Shown in pieces: positions 26,174 to 39,554 of a stretch of DNA of 64,000 bases. Position 1 is the stretch's first letter, and the number at the start of each line of letters is the position of its first letter. The stretch is from Microbacterium sp. XT11. GTDB taxonomy: Bacteria > Actinomycetota > Actinomycetes > Actinomycetales > Microbacteriaceae. The notes below the pieces were generated by a model. The model saw only the letters and a list, made by a program, of their open reading frames with translations. It was not told where the DNA came from and ran no database searches. The stretch covers positions 2,915,081-2,979,080 of the forward strand of contig NZ_CP013859.1 of the NCBI RefSeq assembly GCF_001513675.1, read 5' to 3'. The position numbers and the translations under genes were made by a program.

Positions 26174-27370
26174 GTGACCGACGCGAGTGGCTCCGCAGCA
26201 GGCGGCCACGACATGCCGCCTGCGTTCTCCGATGACGCGCCCACGGTGCGGATGCCGGTCCGCCGCCGCCGTCGGCTGCTCACGTTTCTCGCAGTGTTCG
26301 CGGTCTGCATCGGCGGCGCCGCTGCCGCACAGGTGGCCGCATCTGCTGCATACGACCGGGCCGCACAGGCATTCTCGACGGCCATGAGCACGCTCGGCGA
26401 CGACGTGCAGCAGCTGCGCGGCTACCTGAGGACGCTGCAGGACACGGTGTCGACGGCGCGCGTGATCAGCGACCGCTCCCCCGCGCCGTTGGTCGACCCC
26501 GCCGCCGTCGCACCGCTCTCCGATGCCCTCCAGAAGAGCGCTGTGGTCGCTGGGTCGGCCGAGACCCTGCTCGACCGCGACGTCCCGGAAGCCCCGGATG
26601 CACCGTTCTGGTTCTGGGATCTCTTCGCCGCCGCGACGCAGGTCGACCAGGCGCGCGGCCACGTGGACGATCTCGACACCGAGATCACGGCGACGGCGCC
26701 GTCGCTGCTCGCGTCCCGTGCAGAGGTGTCGGATGCCGGACTCGCGGTGCTCTCGACGTCCGCAGCAGCCGCAGCGACGTTCGAGACCGCCCACGTCTCG
26801 GCGCGGAACGACGACGTCGTCGCGCTGCGTGCTGCCGCATCCGATGTCGCGTCGCGGACCTCGCTCGATCACGACGCCGCGTCCGCCTTCGGCACCCTGC
26901 AGGACGCCGCAGCTCAGGTGCTCTCCTCAGAACAGGCGGAGCTGGCCGAGAAGGCGGGCCCGCTGCTGTCCGCCCGTCTCGAGGTCGAGGCCTTCGCGCG
27001 CTCGCTCGCGCCGGGGGTGCTCCTCGAGTTCGACTGGAGCCCGGTCGTGAACGGTGCCGGGAACGGAGGAAGCATGGGCGGGCTGACGACGTGGTGGTGG
27101 GACGACCCCGATCGCGCAGCGATCCAGCTGTCCGACTCCGTCGCGGAGCGCTGGCCCTCGTACAGCAGCAAGTCCCTCGTCGCACACGAGGTCGGCCACG
27201 CCATCAGCGTCAAGTGCGAAGGCATGTACGACGCGTCCACCCAGGACAGCATCGAGAAGTGGGCGACCGCATGGGCGATAGGCATGGGCTACACCGACGA
27301 CGCGAACGGCGTCTGGGCGTACGGGTTCCCGCCTCAGGCATACATCGACGCGGCGTCCGGGTGCCGTTGA
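26174..27370 (+). CDS. Membrane-anchored protein with an HExxH motif, possible metallopeptidase
   Basis: 398 residues. A basic cytoplasmic N-terminus (VRRRRR) precedes one transmembrane helix (LLTFLAVFAVCIGGAAAAQV, about 35-55), then about 230 residues of alanine-rich helical or coiled region. The C-terminal domain contains LVAHEVGHAIS near residue 337, followed by EKWATAWAIGMGY, which could supply a third zinc ligand as in gluzincins. The catalytic part should lie outside the membrane. The start is GTG at 26174 with GGAGGTGA directly upstream. I do not recognise the family. A zinc protease role is an inference from the motif. Confidence 0.82.
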   Translation: MTDASGSAAGGHDMPPAFSDDAPTVRMPVRRRRRLLTFLAVFAVCIGGAAAAQVAASAAYDRAAQAFSTAMSTLGDDVQQLRGYLRTLQDTVSTARVISDRSPAPLVDPAAVAPLSDALQKSAVVAGSAETLLDRDVPEAPDAPFWFWDLFAAATQVDQARGHVDDLDTEITATAPSLLASRAEVSDAGLAVLSTSAAAAATFETAHVSARNDDVVALRAAASDVASRTSLDHDAASAFGTLQDAAAQVLSSEQAELAEKAGPLLSARLEVEAFARSLAPGVLLEFDWSPVVNGAGNGGSMGGLTTWWWDDPDRAAIQLSDSVAERWPSYSSKSLVAHEVGHAISVKCEGMYDASTQDSIEKWATAWAIGMGYTDDANGVWAYGFPPQAYIDAASGCR

Positions 27371-27405
27371 TATCCACTGGACAGCGGATCCCGTCCGGCA
27401 TGCAG

Positions 27406-27438
27406 AAACCGCCACGATCCGAATGATCGTGGCGGTTT
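27406..27438. terminator. Bidirectional terminator
   Basis: Perfect 14-bp arms (AAACCGCCACGATC and its complement) with loop CGAAT lie between two convergent genes. The AAA/TTT base of the stem provides a U-run in both directions. Confidence 0.85.
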
Positions 27439-27448
27439 CATGAAACGA

Positions 27449-27802
27449 CTACTGCCCGCGGCGCTCCCGCAGCTGAGCCAGCGCGTCCTCGAGAAGCTGC
27501 ATCGCTTCTTCGTCGGTGCGACGTTCCTTGACGTACGCGAGGTGCGTCTTGTACGGCTCGGTCTTGGCGAGGGCAGGCGGGTTGTCCTTGTCGCGCCCGG
27601 CAGGCAGACCGGTCTGTGGATGGTCGATGATCTCCGGGATCTCGTCCTCCGGCAGTCCAGCTGCGAAATAGCGCACGGTCTCATTGCCGAGCCCGTCCCA
27701 GTACGAGACCGCGATGCGGTCTGCGTGATACCCGTGGTCCTGCTCGCCCATAGGGCCGGAGCCGACACGCGTGCCACGAATGGCGTTTCCTCCCGTTGCC
27801 AT
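27449..27802 (-). CDS. rbpA: RNA polymerase-binding protein RbpA
   Basis: 117 residues. RbpA binds the principal sigma factor and RNA polymerase and helps open promoters; it is restricted to Actinobacteria. Recognisable parts are the N-terminal IRGTRVGSGPMGE segment, the core YFAAGLPEDEIPEIIDHPQTG, and the C-terminal sigma-binding region THLAYVKERRTDEEAMQLLE. Its ATG shares one base with the secG stop (TGATG). Identity is secure, and the gene is a strong taxonomic marker. Confidence 0.96.
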   Translation of the reverse strand: MATGGNAIRGTRVGSGPMGEQDHGYHADRIAVSYWDGLGNETVRYFAAGLPEDEIPEIIDHPQTGLPAGRDKDNPPALAKTEPYKTHLAYVKERRTDEEAMQLLEDALAQLRERRGQ

Positions 27803-28050
27803 CAGATCACCTCGAACTTCGTGATGAGACCGAGTGCCACGATCGCCACGAACCAGACGAGCGCGAGCACCACCGTGAAACGATTGAGATTCCGCTCCGC
27901 GAGACCGGACGAGCCGACGGCCGAGGACATGCCTCCGCCGAACATGTCGGACAGGCCGCCTCCGCGACCCTTGTGGAGGAGGATGAGGAGAGTCAGCAGG
28001 ACGCTGGTGATGCCCAGCAGCACCTGCAGAACGAACTCGAGAATATCCAC
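27802..28050 (-). CDS. secG: Preprotein translocase subunit SecG
   Basis: 82 residues with two transmembrane helices (about 4-25 and 57-78) joined by a glycine-rich cytoplasmic loop GRGGGLSDMFGGGM, the SecG signature. It is part of the SecYEG channel. The tpiA-secG order is common in bacteria. TATACT (28096-28101, minus) is a good -10 about 46 bp upstream, so secG-rbpA probably has its own promoter. Confidence 0.94.
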   Translation of the reverse strand: MDILEFVLQVLLGITSVLLTLLILLHKGRGGGLSDMFGGGMSSAVGSSGLAERNLNRFTVVLALVWFVAIVALGLITKFEVI

Positions 28051-28103
28051 GAGGAAGAGCCTTTCGCTGGGGCACGACTGCCCCGGTAACGGTCAAGTAT
28101 ACG

Positions 28104-28131
28104 GTGTGGCGGGGCCGCGGCCCCGCCACAC
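28104..28131 (-). terminator. Perfect 13-bp hairpin after tpiA
   Basis: GTGTGGCGGGGCC, GC, GGCCCCGCCACAC lies directly after the tpiA stop on the minus strand. No U-tract follows; the next bases contain the secG -10 element. It may stabilise the 3' end of gap-pgk-tpiA mRNA or act as a weak terminator. Confidence 0.55.
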
Positions 28132-28923
28132 TCACACGCCGACGTGCTTCTCGAACCGGATGATCGCGGCGAACTCGTCGACGACGAGGCTCGCCCCGCC
28201 GACCAGTGCGCCGTCCACGTCGGGCTCACGCATGAAGCTCGCGATGTTCGCCGCCTTGACGGACCCGCCGTACAGGATGCGCGTGCGAGACGCAGCGTCC
28301 TCTCCGAGCACCTTCGCGATCACGCCGCGCAGGGCCGCGCACACGTCCTGAGCCTGCTGGGGAGTCGCTGCCTGTCCGGAGCCGATGGCCCAGACGGGCT
28401 CGTAGGCCACCACGATGTCGGCATCCTTGGACACGCCCTGCAACGCCGCCTCCAGCTGGCCAGCGGGAACAGCGCTCGCACCGAACTTCTCGAGATCCTC
28501 GGCCGTCTCACCGACGCAGATCACGGGGACGATCCCGTGCTTCAGCGCCGCCCGGACCTTCGCTGCGACGACCTCGTCGGTCTCGTTGTGGTACTCGCGC
28601 CGCTCGGAGTGGCCGATGATCACGTAGGTCGCGTCGAGCTTGCTGAGGAAGGCACCCGACACCTCGCCGGTGTACGCACCCGAGTCATGGACCGACAGAT
28701 CCTGAGCACCGAGAGCGAAGGGGATCTTGTCGGCGTCGATGAGCGTCTGCACGCTCCGGAGGTCGGTGAACGGCGGGAAGACGGCGACGTCGACCGAACC
28801 GTCCTCGTGCTTCGCGTCCTTGAGAGTCCAGTGCAGCTTCTGCACGAACGCGACCGCCTGGAGGTGGTCGAGGTTCATCTTCCAGTTGCCCGCGATCAGC
28901 GGGGTGCGCTTGTTCGTCGCCAT
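28132..28923 (-). CDS. tpiA: Triosephosphate isomerase
   Basis: 263 residues. It interconverts dihydroxyacetone phosphate and glyceraldehyde-3-phosphate. The substrate-binding segment is AGNWKMNLD at the N-terminus, the catalytic histidine lies in IIGHSERREY, and the glutamate in VAYEPVWAIGSGQAAT. The ATG at 28923 is preferred over 28938 because GGGAG lies about 8 bases before it and the longer form would overlap pgk. It is third in the gap-pgk-tpiA operon. Confidence 0.96.
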   Translation of the reverse strand: MATNKRTPLIAGNWKMNLDHLQAVAFVQKLHWTLKDAKHEDGSVDVAVFPPFTDLRSVQTLIDADKIPFALGAQDLSVHDSGAYTGEVSGAFLSKLDATYVIIGHSERREYHNETDEVVAAKVRAALKHGIVPVICVGETAEDLEKFGASAVPAGQLEAALQGVSKDADIVVAYEPVWAIGSGQAATPQQAQDVCAALRGVIAKVLGEDAASRTRILYGGSVKAANIASFMREPDVDGALVGGASLVVDEFAAIIRFEKHVGV

Positions 28924-28928
28924 CGTCG

Positions 28929-30143
28929 TCACTCCCATCCCAGGACGGTGAGTCCCGGAAGCTTCTTTCCCTCGAGGAACTCGAGGCTTGCCCCGCCACC
29001 GGTCGAGATGTGGCCGAACGCATCGTCGGAGAACCCGAGCTGGCGCACGGCCGCGGCGGAGTCGCCACCGCCCACGACGCCGAGTCCGTCGACCTTCGTG
29101 AGCGCCTCGGCGACTGCCTTGGTCCCAGCCGCGAACGCCGGGAACTCAAACACGCCCATGGGACCGTTCCAGAACACCGTCTTCGAACCGCGGATCACCT
29201 CGGCGAACGCGGCGGCGGTCTCGGGCCCGATGTCGAGACCGATTCCGGAGGCGCCGAAGGTCGTGTCCTCGAGCGCGTCCGCGCGGGCGACCTCGTGCGC
29301 CGCGTCGGCGGCGAACTTCTCCGCGACGACCACATCCGTCGGCAGGACGAGCTCGACACCGCGCTCGGCGGCCTCGGCGATGTATCCGCGCACCGTGTCG
29401 AGCTGGTCTTCCTCGAGAAGGCTCGCAGCGACATCGTGGCCCTGCGCCTTCAGGAACGTGAAGAGCATGCCGCCGCCCACGAGGATGCGGTCGACGCGCG
29501 GCAGCAGGTGCGAGATGACGCCCAGCTTGTCGCTGACCTTGGAGCCGCCGAGCACCACGGCGTACGGACGCTCGGGGTTCTCGGTGAGACGGTCGAGCAC
29601 GTCCAGCTCGGTCGCGATCAGCAAGCCGGCGGCGGACGGCAGCAGCTGCGCGAGGTCGTAGACGCTCGCCTGCTTGCGGTGCACCACGCCGAAGCCGTCG
29701 GAGACGAGCGCGTCGCCGAGTTCCGCGAGCTGCGCCGCGAAGGCCCCGCGTGCCTCGTCGTCCTTCGACGTCTCTCCGGGGTTGAACCGCAGGTTCTCGA
29801 GCACGACGACCTCGCCGTCCTCGAGCGAGGCGACGGCGTCACGTGCGGACTCGCCGACCGTGTCGCGGGCGAAGGCGACCGGCTTGCCGAGGAGCTCGGC
29901 CAGCCGCTGGGCGACCGGTTCGAGGCTGTACCGGGGGTCGGGAGCACCGTCGGGGCGGCCGAGGTGCGAGCACACGACGACGCGGGCGCCGGCGTTGATG
30001 AGGGCATTGAGGGTCGGCAGCGAGGCGCGAACACGGCCATCGTCCGTTATGACCCCGTCCCGGAGCGGGACGTTCAGGTCACAACGGACGATGACGCGCT
30101 TGCCCTCGAGCGAACCCAGTGAGTCCAGGGTGCGCAGAGTCAT
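28929..30143 (-). CDS. pgk: Phosphoglycerate kinase
   Basis: 404 residues, the usual size. It transfers phosphate from 1,3-bisphosphoglycerate to ADP. The N-terminal substrate loop is [14 protein letters not shown], the interdomain region contains [16 protein letters not shown], and the C-terminal nucleotide site is [16 protein letters not shown]. It lies 9 bases after gap and 5 before tpiA on one transcript. Confidence 0.97.
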   Translation of the reverse strand: MTLRTLDSLGSLEGKRVIVRCDLNVPLRDGVITDDGRVRASLPTLNALINAGARVVVCSHLGRPDGAPDPRYSLEPVAQRLAELLGKPVAFARDTVGESARDAVASLEDGEVVVLENLRFNPGETSKDDEARGAFAAQLAELGDALVSDGFGVVHRKQASVYDLAQLLPSAAGLLIATELDVLDRLTENPERPYAVVLGGSKVSDKLGVISHLLPRVDRILVGGGMLFTFLKAQGHDVAASLLEEDQLDTVRGYIAEAAERGVELVLPTDVVVAEKFAADAAHEVARADALEDTTFGASGIGLDIGPETAAAFAEVIRGSKTVFWNGPMGVFEFPAFAAGTKAVAEALTKVDGLGVVGGGDSAAAVRQLGFSDDAFGHISTGGGASLEFLEGKKLPGLTVLGWE

Positions 30144-30152
30144 GGTTCGAGC

Positions 30153-31205
<1,053 letters not shown>

Positions 31206-31224
31206 CTAGAGAAGCATGGACAAC

Positions 31225-31259
31225 GGCGTCCCGACGGGCGAGAAGTCCGTCGGGACGCC
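31225..31259 (-). terminator. Terminator hairpin after sodA
   Basis: GGCGTCCCGACGG (31225-31237) pairs perfectly with CCGTCGGGACGCC (31247-31259) across a 9-base loop, 8 bp beyond the sodA stop. The minus-strand tail is not strongly U-rich. Confidence 0.7.
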
Positions 31260-31267
31260 CGTCTTGG

Positions 31268-31894
31268 TTACGACAGTACCAGCAGCCCGCTCGTCTTCTC
31301 GCGGGCTACATCGAAGCGCTGGGCCACGTTCTCCCAGTTGGCGATGTTCCATGCCGCCTTGACGTAATCCGCCTTGACGTTCAGGTAGTCGAGGTAGAAC
31401 GCGTGCTCCCACATGTCCAGCTGGAACAGCGGGATCGTGCCCTGCGCCGTGTTCGCCTGCTGGTCGAACAGCTGCTGGATGATCAGTCGCGCGCCGATCG
31501 GGTCCCAGCTCAGCACAGCCCAGCCGGAGCCCTGGATTCCCGTGGCGGCCGCGGTGAAGTGCGCCTGGAACTTCTCGAAGGAACCGAAGAACTCGTCGAT
31601 GGCCGCCTTCAGCTCACCCTCCGGCTGACCGCCGCCGTTCGGCGAGAGATTGGTCCAGAAGATCGAGTGGTTGACGTGACCACCGAGGTTGAAGGCGAGG
31701 TCCTTCTCCAGCTTGTTGACGTTCGCCAGGTTGCCGGTCTCGCGCGCCTCCGCCAGCTGCTCCAGCGCGGTGTTCGCGCCGGCGACGTAGGCCGCGTGGT
31801 GCTTGTCATGGTGGAGCTCCATGATCTTGGCGCTGATGTGCGGCTCGAGGGCTGCGTAGTCGTAGGGCAGGTCGGGGAGCGTATAGGTTGCCAT
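31268..31894 (-). CDS. sodA: Superoxide dismutase, Mn/Fe type
   Basis: 208 residues. Metal ligands are visible as H in LEPHISAKIMELHHDKHH, H in LGGHVNHSIFW, and D/H in LDMWEHAFYLDYLN. It converts superoxide to hydrogen peroxide and oxygen. Mn versus Fe preference cannot be fixed by eye, although the GGQ/HVNH context favours Mn or cambialistic enzymes. TAGGAT at 31978-31983 (minus) is a possible -10 with a leader of about 77 bases. The gene is monocistronic between terminators. Confidence 0.95.
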   Translation of the reverse strand: MATYTLPDLPYDYAALEPHISAKIMELHHDKHHAAYVAGANTALEQLAEARETGNLANVNKLEKDLAFNLGGHVNHSIFWTNLSPNGGGQPEGELKAAIDEFFGSFEKFQAHFTAAATGIQGSGWAVLSWDPIGARLIIQQLFDQQANTAQGTIPLFQLDMWEHAFYLDYLNVKADYVKAAWNIANWENVAQRFDVAREKTSGLLVLS

Positions 31895-32027
31895 GTCGCA
31901 TTCATCCAATCCGCGCCGCGCCGCGGCGCTTGCCGATCCTCCGCCACGCCGAAGTGCGGTGCGGAGCGGACACTTTCATCCTAGTGACGACAACGCGACG
32001 CCGGACAGGAACCTTCCGCGTGTGACG

Positions 32028-33005
32028 TCAGACGTCGAGACCTGCGGGAACAGCGGCTTCCGTGCCGGGAATCCCCTCCTGCTGCGCGCGCTTGTCCGCC
32101 ATCGCAAGCAGGCGGCGGATGCGGCCCGCCACCGCGTCCTTCGTCATGGGCGGGTCGGCGTGGTGGCCGAGTTCGTCGAGGCTTGCGTCCCGGTGCGCAA
32201 GACGCAGCTCGCCGGCCACCTTGAGGTGCTCCGGCACGTCCTCTCCGAGGATCTCCAGAGCGCGCTCGACACGTGCGCACGCCGCCACCGCGGCCTGAGC
32301 GGAGCGTCGCAGGTTCGCGTCGTCGAAGTTCACCAGGCGGTTCACGCCGGCGCGCACTTCTCGACGTTGGCGCATCTCTTCCCACGCGACGGCCGTGCGA
32401 TGCGCGCCGATCTCGCTGAGCATCGTGCGGATCGCCTCGCCTTCGCGCACCACGACGCGGGGCATGCCGCGCACCTCGCGCGCCTTCGCCGCGACACCGA
32501 GGCGGTGTGCAGCGCCGACGAGGGCCATGGCGGCCTCGGACGAAGGGCAGGAGATCTCGAGCATCGCGGAGCGTCCCGGCTCGCTGAGCGTCCCTGCGGC
32601 GAGGAACGCCCCGCGCCACAGGCCGGCGATCTCGGCGCGCGATCCCGTCGTGAGCCTGTTCGGGAGTCCGCGGACGGGCCGACGACGCTGATCGAGAAGT
32701 CCGGTCTGGCGAGCCAAGGTCTCCCCTGCCGCAATCACGCGGACAGCCCAGCGGGCACCGTCGTTGGCCGTGCTCGATTGCACCTGGGCGATCTCCGGGC
32801 GCACGCCGTAGATCTCCGCGAGGTCACGCGCGACGCGGTGTGCGAGCACCTCGGCGTCCACCTCGGCCTCGACAGCCACACGGCCCGCGATCGAGTGCAG
32901 ACCACCGGCGAACCGAAGAATCGCGGTCACCTCGGCCACCCGCACCGTCGGCGGCGCGTTGCGGATGCTGACGAGTTCGGCTTTGACGTCGGTGGTTAGT
33001 GCCAC
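32028..33005 (-). CDS. whiA: WhiA-family transcriptional regulator
   Basis: 325 residues. WhiA proteins join an N-terminal LAGLIDADG-endonuclease-like fold (here [19 protein letters not shown], without the acidic catalytic pair) to a C-terminal helix-turn-helix ([20 protein letters not shown]). In Streptomyces it switches on sporulation septation genes. In non-sporulating Gram-positives it affects division and chromosome segregation. The start is GTG at 33005 with AAGGAG upstream. It follows rapZ on the same strand without the yvcK gene often found between them. Confidence 0.95.
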   Translation of the reverse strand: MALTTDVKAELVSIRNAPPTVRVAEVTAILRFAGGLHSIAGRVAVEAEVDAEVLAHRVARDLAEIYGVRPEIAQVQSSTANDGARWAVRVIAAGETLARQTGLLDQRRRPVRGLPNRLTTGSRAEIAGLWRGAFLAAGTLSEPGRSAMLEISCPSSEAAMALVGAAHRLGVAAKAREVRGMPRVVVREGEAIRTMLSEIGAHRTAVAWEEMRQRREVRAGVNRLVNFDDANLRRSAQAAVAACARVERALEILGEDVPEHLKVAGELRLAHRDASLDELGHHADPPMTKDAVAGRIRRLLAMADKRAQQEGIPGTEAAVPAGLDV

Positions 33006-33072
33006 GGGACTCCTTCACGATCACGCGTCGGATCGCGACGCAAACCTCCAGCTTACTCGGCCGCGGGCGCCG

Positions 33073-33945
33073 CTACTCTCGCCCGAGGTCTCGGTGACGG
33101 ACGTTCACGGCAACTCCCGGGACGGCCGCCAACCGGCGAGCCAGCTCCTCCGCCATCGCGACGGATCGGTGCTTGCCGCCGGTGCATCCGATCGCCACCG
33201 TGGAGTGGCTCTTGTTCTCACGCTGATACCCCTCCAGCACCGGCGTGAGCGCTGCGGCGTATGCCTCGAGGAACTCGGACGCGCCTTCGCGAGACAGCAC
33301 GTACTCCCGGACGGCCTCGTCCTGTCCGGTCAGCCCGCGGAGCTCTTCGTTCCAGAACGGATTGGGCAGGAACCGCATGTCGGCGACGAGGTCGACGTCG
33401 GTCGGCAGGCCGTATTTGAACCCGAAGCTGAGCAGCGTCACCCGATGACGCGCCGCCCCCTCCTCGGAGAACAGGTCGGAGACCTTGGTCGCCAGCTGAT
33501 GGATGTTGAGCGACGAGGTGTCGATCACCAGGTCAGCCGCCTCCCGAACGGGTGCGAGACGGGATCGTTCGGTGCGGATGCCGTCGAGAAGCGTTCCGTC
33601 GTCCTGCAGCGGATGCGGACGGCGGACGGCCTCGAAACGACGGACGAGCACGTCATCGGACGCGTCCAGGAAAAGCACTCGGACGGACCCGCGCGACCGC
33701 AGAGCACGGGCGACGCCGGGGAAGTCGTCGAAGAGGTTGCGTCCTCGCACGTCGACGACCGCGGCGATCTTCGGGAGGGCGTCGCCGCCCATGTCGGTGA
33801 GGTCGAGAAATGGGCGGAGGATCTGGGGCGGGAGGTTGTCGACCACATACCATCCGAGGTCTTCCAGCGCGTTGGCCACGGTGGTGCGGCCTGCCCCGGA
33901 CATGCCCGTAACGATCAGGAATTCGCCCTGGTCCCCGTCTGACAT
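33073..33945 (-). CDS. rapZ: RapZ-family nucleotide-binding protein
   Basis: 290 residues. Walker A is [11 protein letters not shown] near residue 14. The N-terminal P-loop domain continues with [17 protein letters not shown], and the C-terminal domain has the conserved [17 protein letters not shown]. In E. coli RapZ guides RNase E to the GlmZ sRNA. In actinobacteria the role is not established, and GlmZ is absent as far as is known. GGAG precedes the ATG at 33945. It follows uvrC by 29 bases in reverse order, so the strand runs uvrA-uvrC-rapZ-whiA. Confidence 0.94.
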   Translation of the reverse strand: MSDGDQGEFLIVTGMSGAGRTTVANALEDLGWYVVDNLPPQILRPFLDLTDMGGDALPKIAAVVDVRGRNLFDDFPGVARALRSRGSVRVLFLDASDDVLVRRFEAVRRPHPLQDDGTLLDGIRTERSRLAPVREAADLVIDTSSLNIHQLATKVSDLFSEEGAARHRVTLLSFGFKYGLPTDVDLVADMRFLPNPFWNEELRGLTGQDEAVREYVLSREGASEFLEAYAAALTPVLEGYQRENKSHSTVAIGCTGGKHRSVAMAEELARRLAAVPGVAVNVRHRDLGRE

Positions 33946-33974
33946 CGTCGCTCCTTCTCCCCCACGAGACCAGC

Positions 33975-35848
33975 CTAGCGAGTGGCGAGATGAGCGTGGA
34001 TGTTCTGGGCGAGCACCGGCCCGATGCCCTGGACCTGCTGGATCTCCTCGGGGCTCGCGCCTCGCAGCGCCGTGACGGAGCCGAAGTGCTTCAGCAGCAC
34101 CTTGATGCGCGCTGCGCCGAGCCCGGGGACCTCGGCGAGAACGGTCGTGATGTCCTTGCGCCGCCGCTTGCGCTGATGCGTGATGGCGAATCGGTGGGCT
34201 TCATCACGCAGCCTCTGCAGAAGGTACAGGGCTTCACTCGTCCTCGGCAGGATCACCGGGAAGTCCTCACCGGGAAGCCAGATCTCCTCCAGTCTCTTGG
34301 CGATGCCGCAGACGGCGATCTCGGTGTGCCCCGCGTCGCGCAGGGCGCGGGCTGCCGCCTCGACCTGCGGCGTGCCCCCGTCGACGAGCAGCAACTGCGG
34401 AGGGTACGCGAACCGTGGCTTCTTCCGCGTGGTGGTCTCGTCCGCCCCGTCGTCGTCGGCATGTTCCGGGCGGTCGAGGTATGCGAGTCGCCGCATGAGC
34501 ACCTGATACATCGAGTCGGTGTCGTCGGTCGTCTCGGCGATGTTGAAGGAGCGGTACTGGTCCTTGCGCGGCAGCCCGTCCTCGAAGACGACCATCGACG
34601 CGACGACGTTGGTGCCACCGAGGTGCGAGATGTCGAAGCACTCGATGCGCAGCGGCGCCTCCGGCATGCCCAGAGCATCCTGCAGGTCGGTGAGCGCCTG
34701 CGTGCGTGCGACGTAGTCGCTCGTTCGTCGGGTCTTGTGACGGATGAGCGCCTGCTGGGCGTTCACAGTCGCGGTGCGCATGAGGTCGGCTCGCTGTCCG
34801 CGCTGGGCGACGGCGATCTCGACCTTCCGTCCGCGGCGTTCACGCAGCCATTCCTCGAGCTCAGCGATGTCGTCAGGGAGAACCGGGACGAGGATGCGCC
34901 GCGGGACGTCGCCGCCCTCGCCGTACGCACGCTGCAGGACCTGGTCGACGAGATCGGCACCGGCGATGTCGATCTCCTTGTCGAGAGTCATGGCGCGCAC
35001 ACCACGCACACGCCCGCCGCGGATCACGAAGTGCTGCACAGCCGCGGACAGCTCGTCCTCGGCTATGCCGAAGAGATCGGCATCCTCGTCGGCTGGGAGC
35101 ACGAGGGCGCTCTTGCCGAGCACTGCTTCGATAGCGGAGAGCTTGTCGCGATACTTCGCTGCGGCCTCGTAGTCCATGGCCGCCGAGGCGGCGAGCATCC
35201 GCTTCGTGAGCTCCTTGGTGAAACGTTCGTCACCTCCTGCCATGAACGCGACGAAGTCGTCGACCATCGCCCGATGCTCCTCGATCGTCACCGTCATCGA
35301 GCAGGGCCCGCCGCACTTGCCGATCTGCCCGGGAAAGCACGGGCGCCCGGTCTGCATCGCCCGCTTATAGCTGGCATCGCTGCACGTGCGGATCGGGAAC
35401 GCCTTGATCATCAGGTCGATCGTCTCGTGCACGGCCCACACCTTCGGGTAGGGACCGAAGTACCGTGCGCCGGGGATCTTGCGGTTGCGCGTCACGATCA
35501 CCCGTGGCGCTTCATCCGCCAGCGTCACCGCCATGAAGGGGTACGACTTGTCGTCGCGATAACGGACGTTGAACGGCGGATCGAACTCCTTGATCCACAT
35601 GTACTCCAGCTGGAGCGAGTCGACGTCGGTCGCGACGACCGTCCATTCCACCGATGCCGCGGTCGTCACCATGCGGCGGGTGCGCTCGTGCAGCGTGTGC
35701 AGCGGGGCGAAGTAGTTCGACAACCTCTGACGCAGGTTCTTCGCCTTGCCGACGTACAGCACCCTGCCGTCGGCGTCGCGGAACCGGTAGACGCCGGGGT
35801 CGGTGGGGATCTCGCCCGTGCGTGGCCGGTACGGGAGGACGTCGGCCA

Positions 35849-35849
<1 letters not shown>
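33975..35849 (-). CDS. uvrC: Excinuclease ABC subunit C
   Basis: 624 residues. The GIY-YIG nuclease domain at the N-terminus ([20 protein letters not shown]) makes the 3' cut. A cysteine-containing patch ([13 protein letters not shown]) follows, then the UVR helix pair near residue 200, the RNase H-like domain with [11 protein letters not shown] for the 5' cut, and C-terminal helix-hairpin-helix motifs ([18 protein letters not shown]). The ATG at 35849 shares a base with the uvrA stop. A TTG one codon earlier is possible but less likely. Confidence 0.96.
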
Positions 35850-38737
<2,888 letters not shown>

Positions 38738-38775
38738 CGTCCAAGTCTACGAGGGGCCACGGACACTGGCTCCTC

Positions 38776-39270
38776 TCAGGCCTCCGCGGGCCCGACGATC
38801 TCGGCGGGCCCCGCCTTGGTGGCGCGTTCGGCATCGGGACGGCGGCGGCCTGCGAAGCGCGCGAGGCCGTCTCGCAGCGCACCGATCTCCTCGAGGTCCA
38901 TGCCGACCGCCGCCATGACGCGACCGGGCACCGCCAGCGCCCGCTCGCGAAGCGATCGGCCCGCATCGGTGAGCGTGATGTCGAGCCGCCGCTCATCCTC
39001 CGCGTTGCGCTGTCGCACGATGAGACCATCGGCCTCGAGACGCTTGACGAGGGGCGACGCCGTCGCCGGCTCGAGCGCCAGCGCAGCCGCCAGATCGTTG
39101 AGGGATCGCGGCGATTCCTCCCACAGAGCCAGCATCACGAGGTACTGCGGGTGGGTCAGCCCGAGCGGCTCGAGGATCGGGCGATAGACCGACACCACAG
39201 TGCGCGCCGCCGTCACGAGGGCGAAGCACAGCTGGTTCTCGAGAGCAAGGGGATCGTCAGGTGCCGGCAC
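38776..39270 (-). CDS. MarR-family transcriptional regulator
   Basis: 164 residues with the MarR winged helix: [18 protein letters not shown], then the recognition helix [19 protein letters not shown] and the wing [19 protein letters not shown]. There is no conserved redox cysteine of OhrR type at the N-terminus; one cysteine (LCFALV, residue 15) sits near that position and could be tested. The GTG at 39270 lies 6 bases after TATCGT (39277-39282, minus), so the mRNA is probably leaderless. It is divergent from a small CxxC gene with a palindrome between them. Confidence 0.92.
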   Translation of the reverse strand: MPAPDDPLALENQLCFALVTAARTVVSVYRPILEPLGLTHPQYLVMLALWEESPRSLNDLAAALALEPATASPLVKRLEADGLIVRQRNAEDERRLDITLTDAGRSLRERALAVPGRVMAAVGMDLEEIGALRDGLARFAGRRRPDAERATKAGPAEIVGPAEA

Positions 39271-39297
39271 GGCACAACGATACAGCCACCCTAATAG

Positions 39298-39309
39298 TTA
39301 GTACACTAA
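39298..39309. promoter_or_regulatory. Candidate MarR operator
   Basis: TTAGT-AC-ACTAA is an inverted repeat with 5-bp arms. It overlaps the TACACT -10 (39302-39307) of the plus-strand gene and lies upstream of the MarR gene. The position would allow the regulator to control both genes. Confidence 0.55.
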
Positions 39310-39314
39310 GGATC

Positions 39315-39554
39315 ATGACGGACTCCGACCGGCTCCCCCTCCGCGACCGCATCCGTGAGGCGGGCGGTCTCTACAGCTGGATCAACCGAAACCTCATCCG
39401 CTTCGCGGGACCGGCATCCGTCGGACCGTATGAGAAGACGCCCCCGCCCAGCGCTGCCGAGAGGGCTGAACGTGCCTGTCCCCTCTGCGGCGCTCCGATG
39501 AGGCAGCATGAGATCGATCGTTCCGGGCCGAAGCCGCTGATGCACTGCCCGTGA
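39315..39554 (+). CDS. Small CxxC protein, possible zinc-binding
   Basis: 79 residues. The C-terminal half has CPLCGAPMRQHEIDR and ends KPLMHCP, giving two Cys-containing clusters plus histidines that could bind zinc (CxxC-H-HC). There is no signal peptide. TACACT at 39302-39307 is 7 bases before the ATG, predicting a leaderless mRNA. The last codons and stop lie within the first copy of a 23-bp repeat. It is divergent from the MarR gene and may be its target. Confidence 0.68.
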   Translation: MTDSDRLPLRDRIREAGGLYSWINRNLIRFAGPASVGPYEKTPPPSAAERAERACPLCGAPMRQHEIDRSGPKPLMHCP

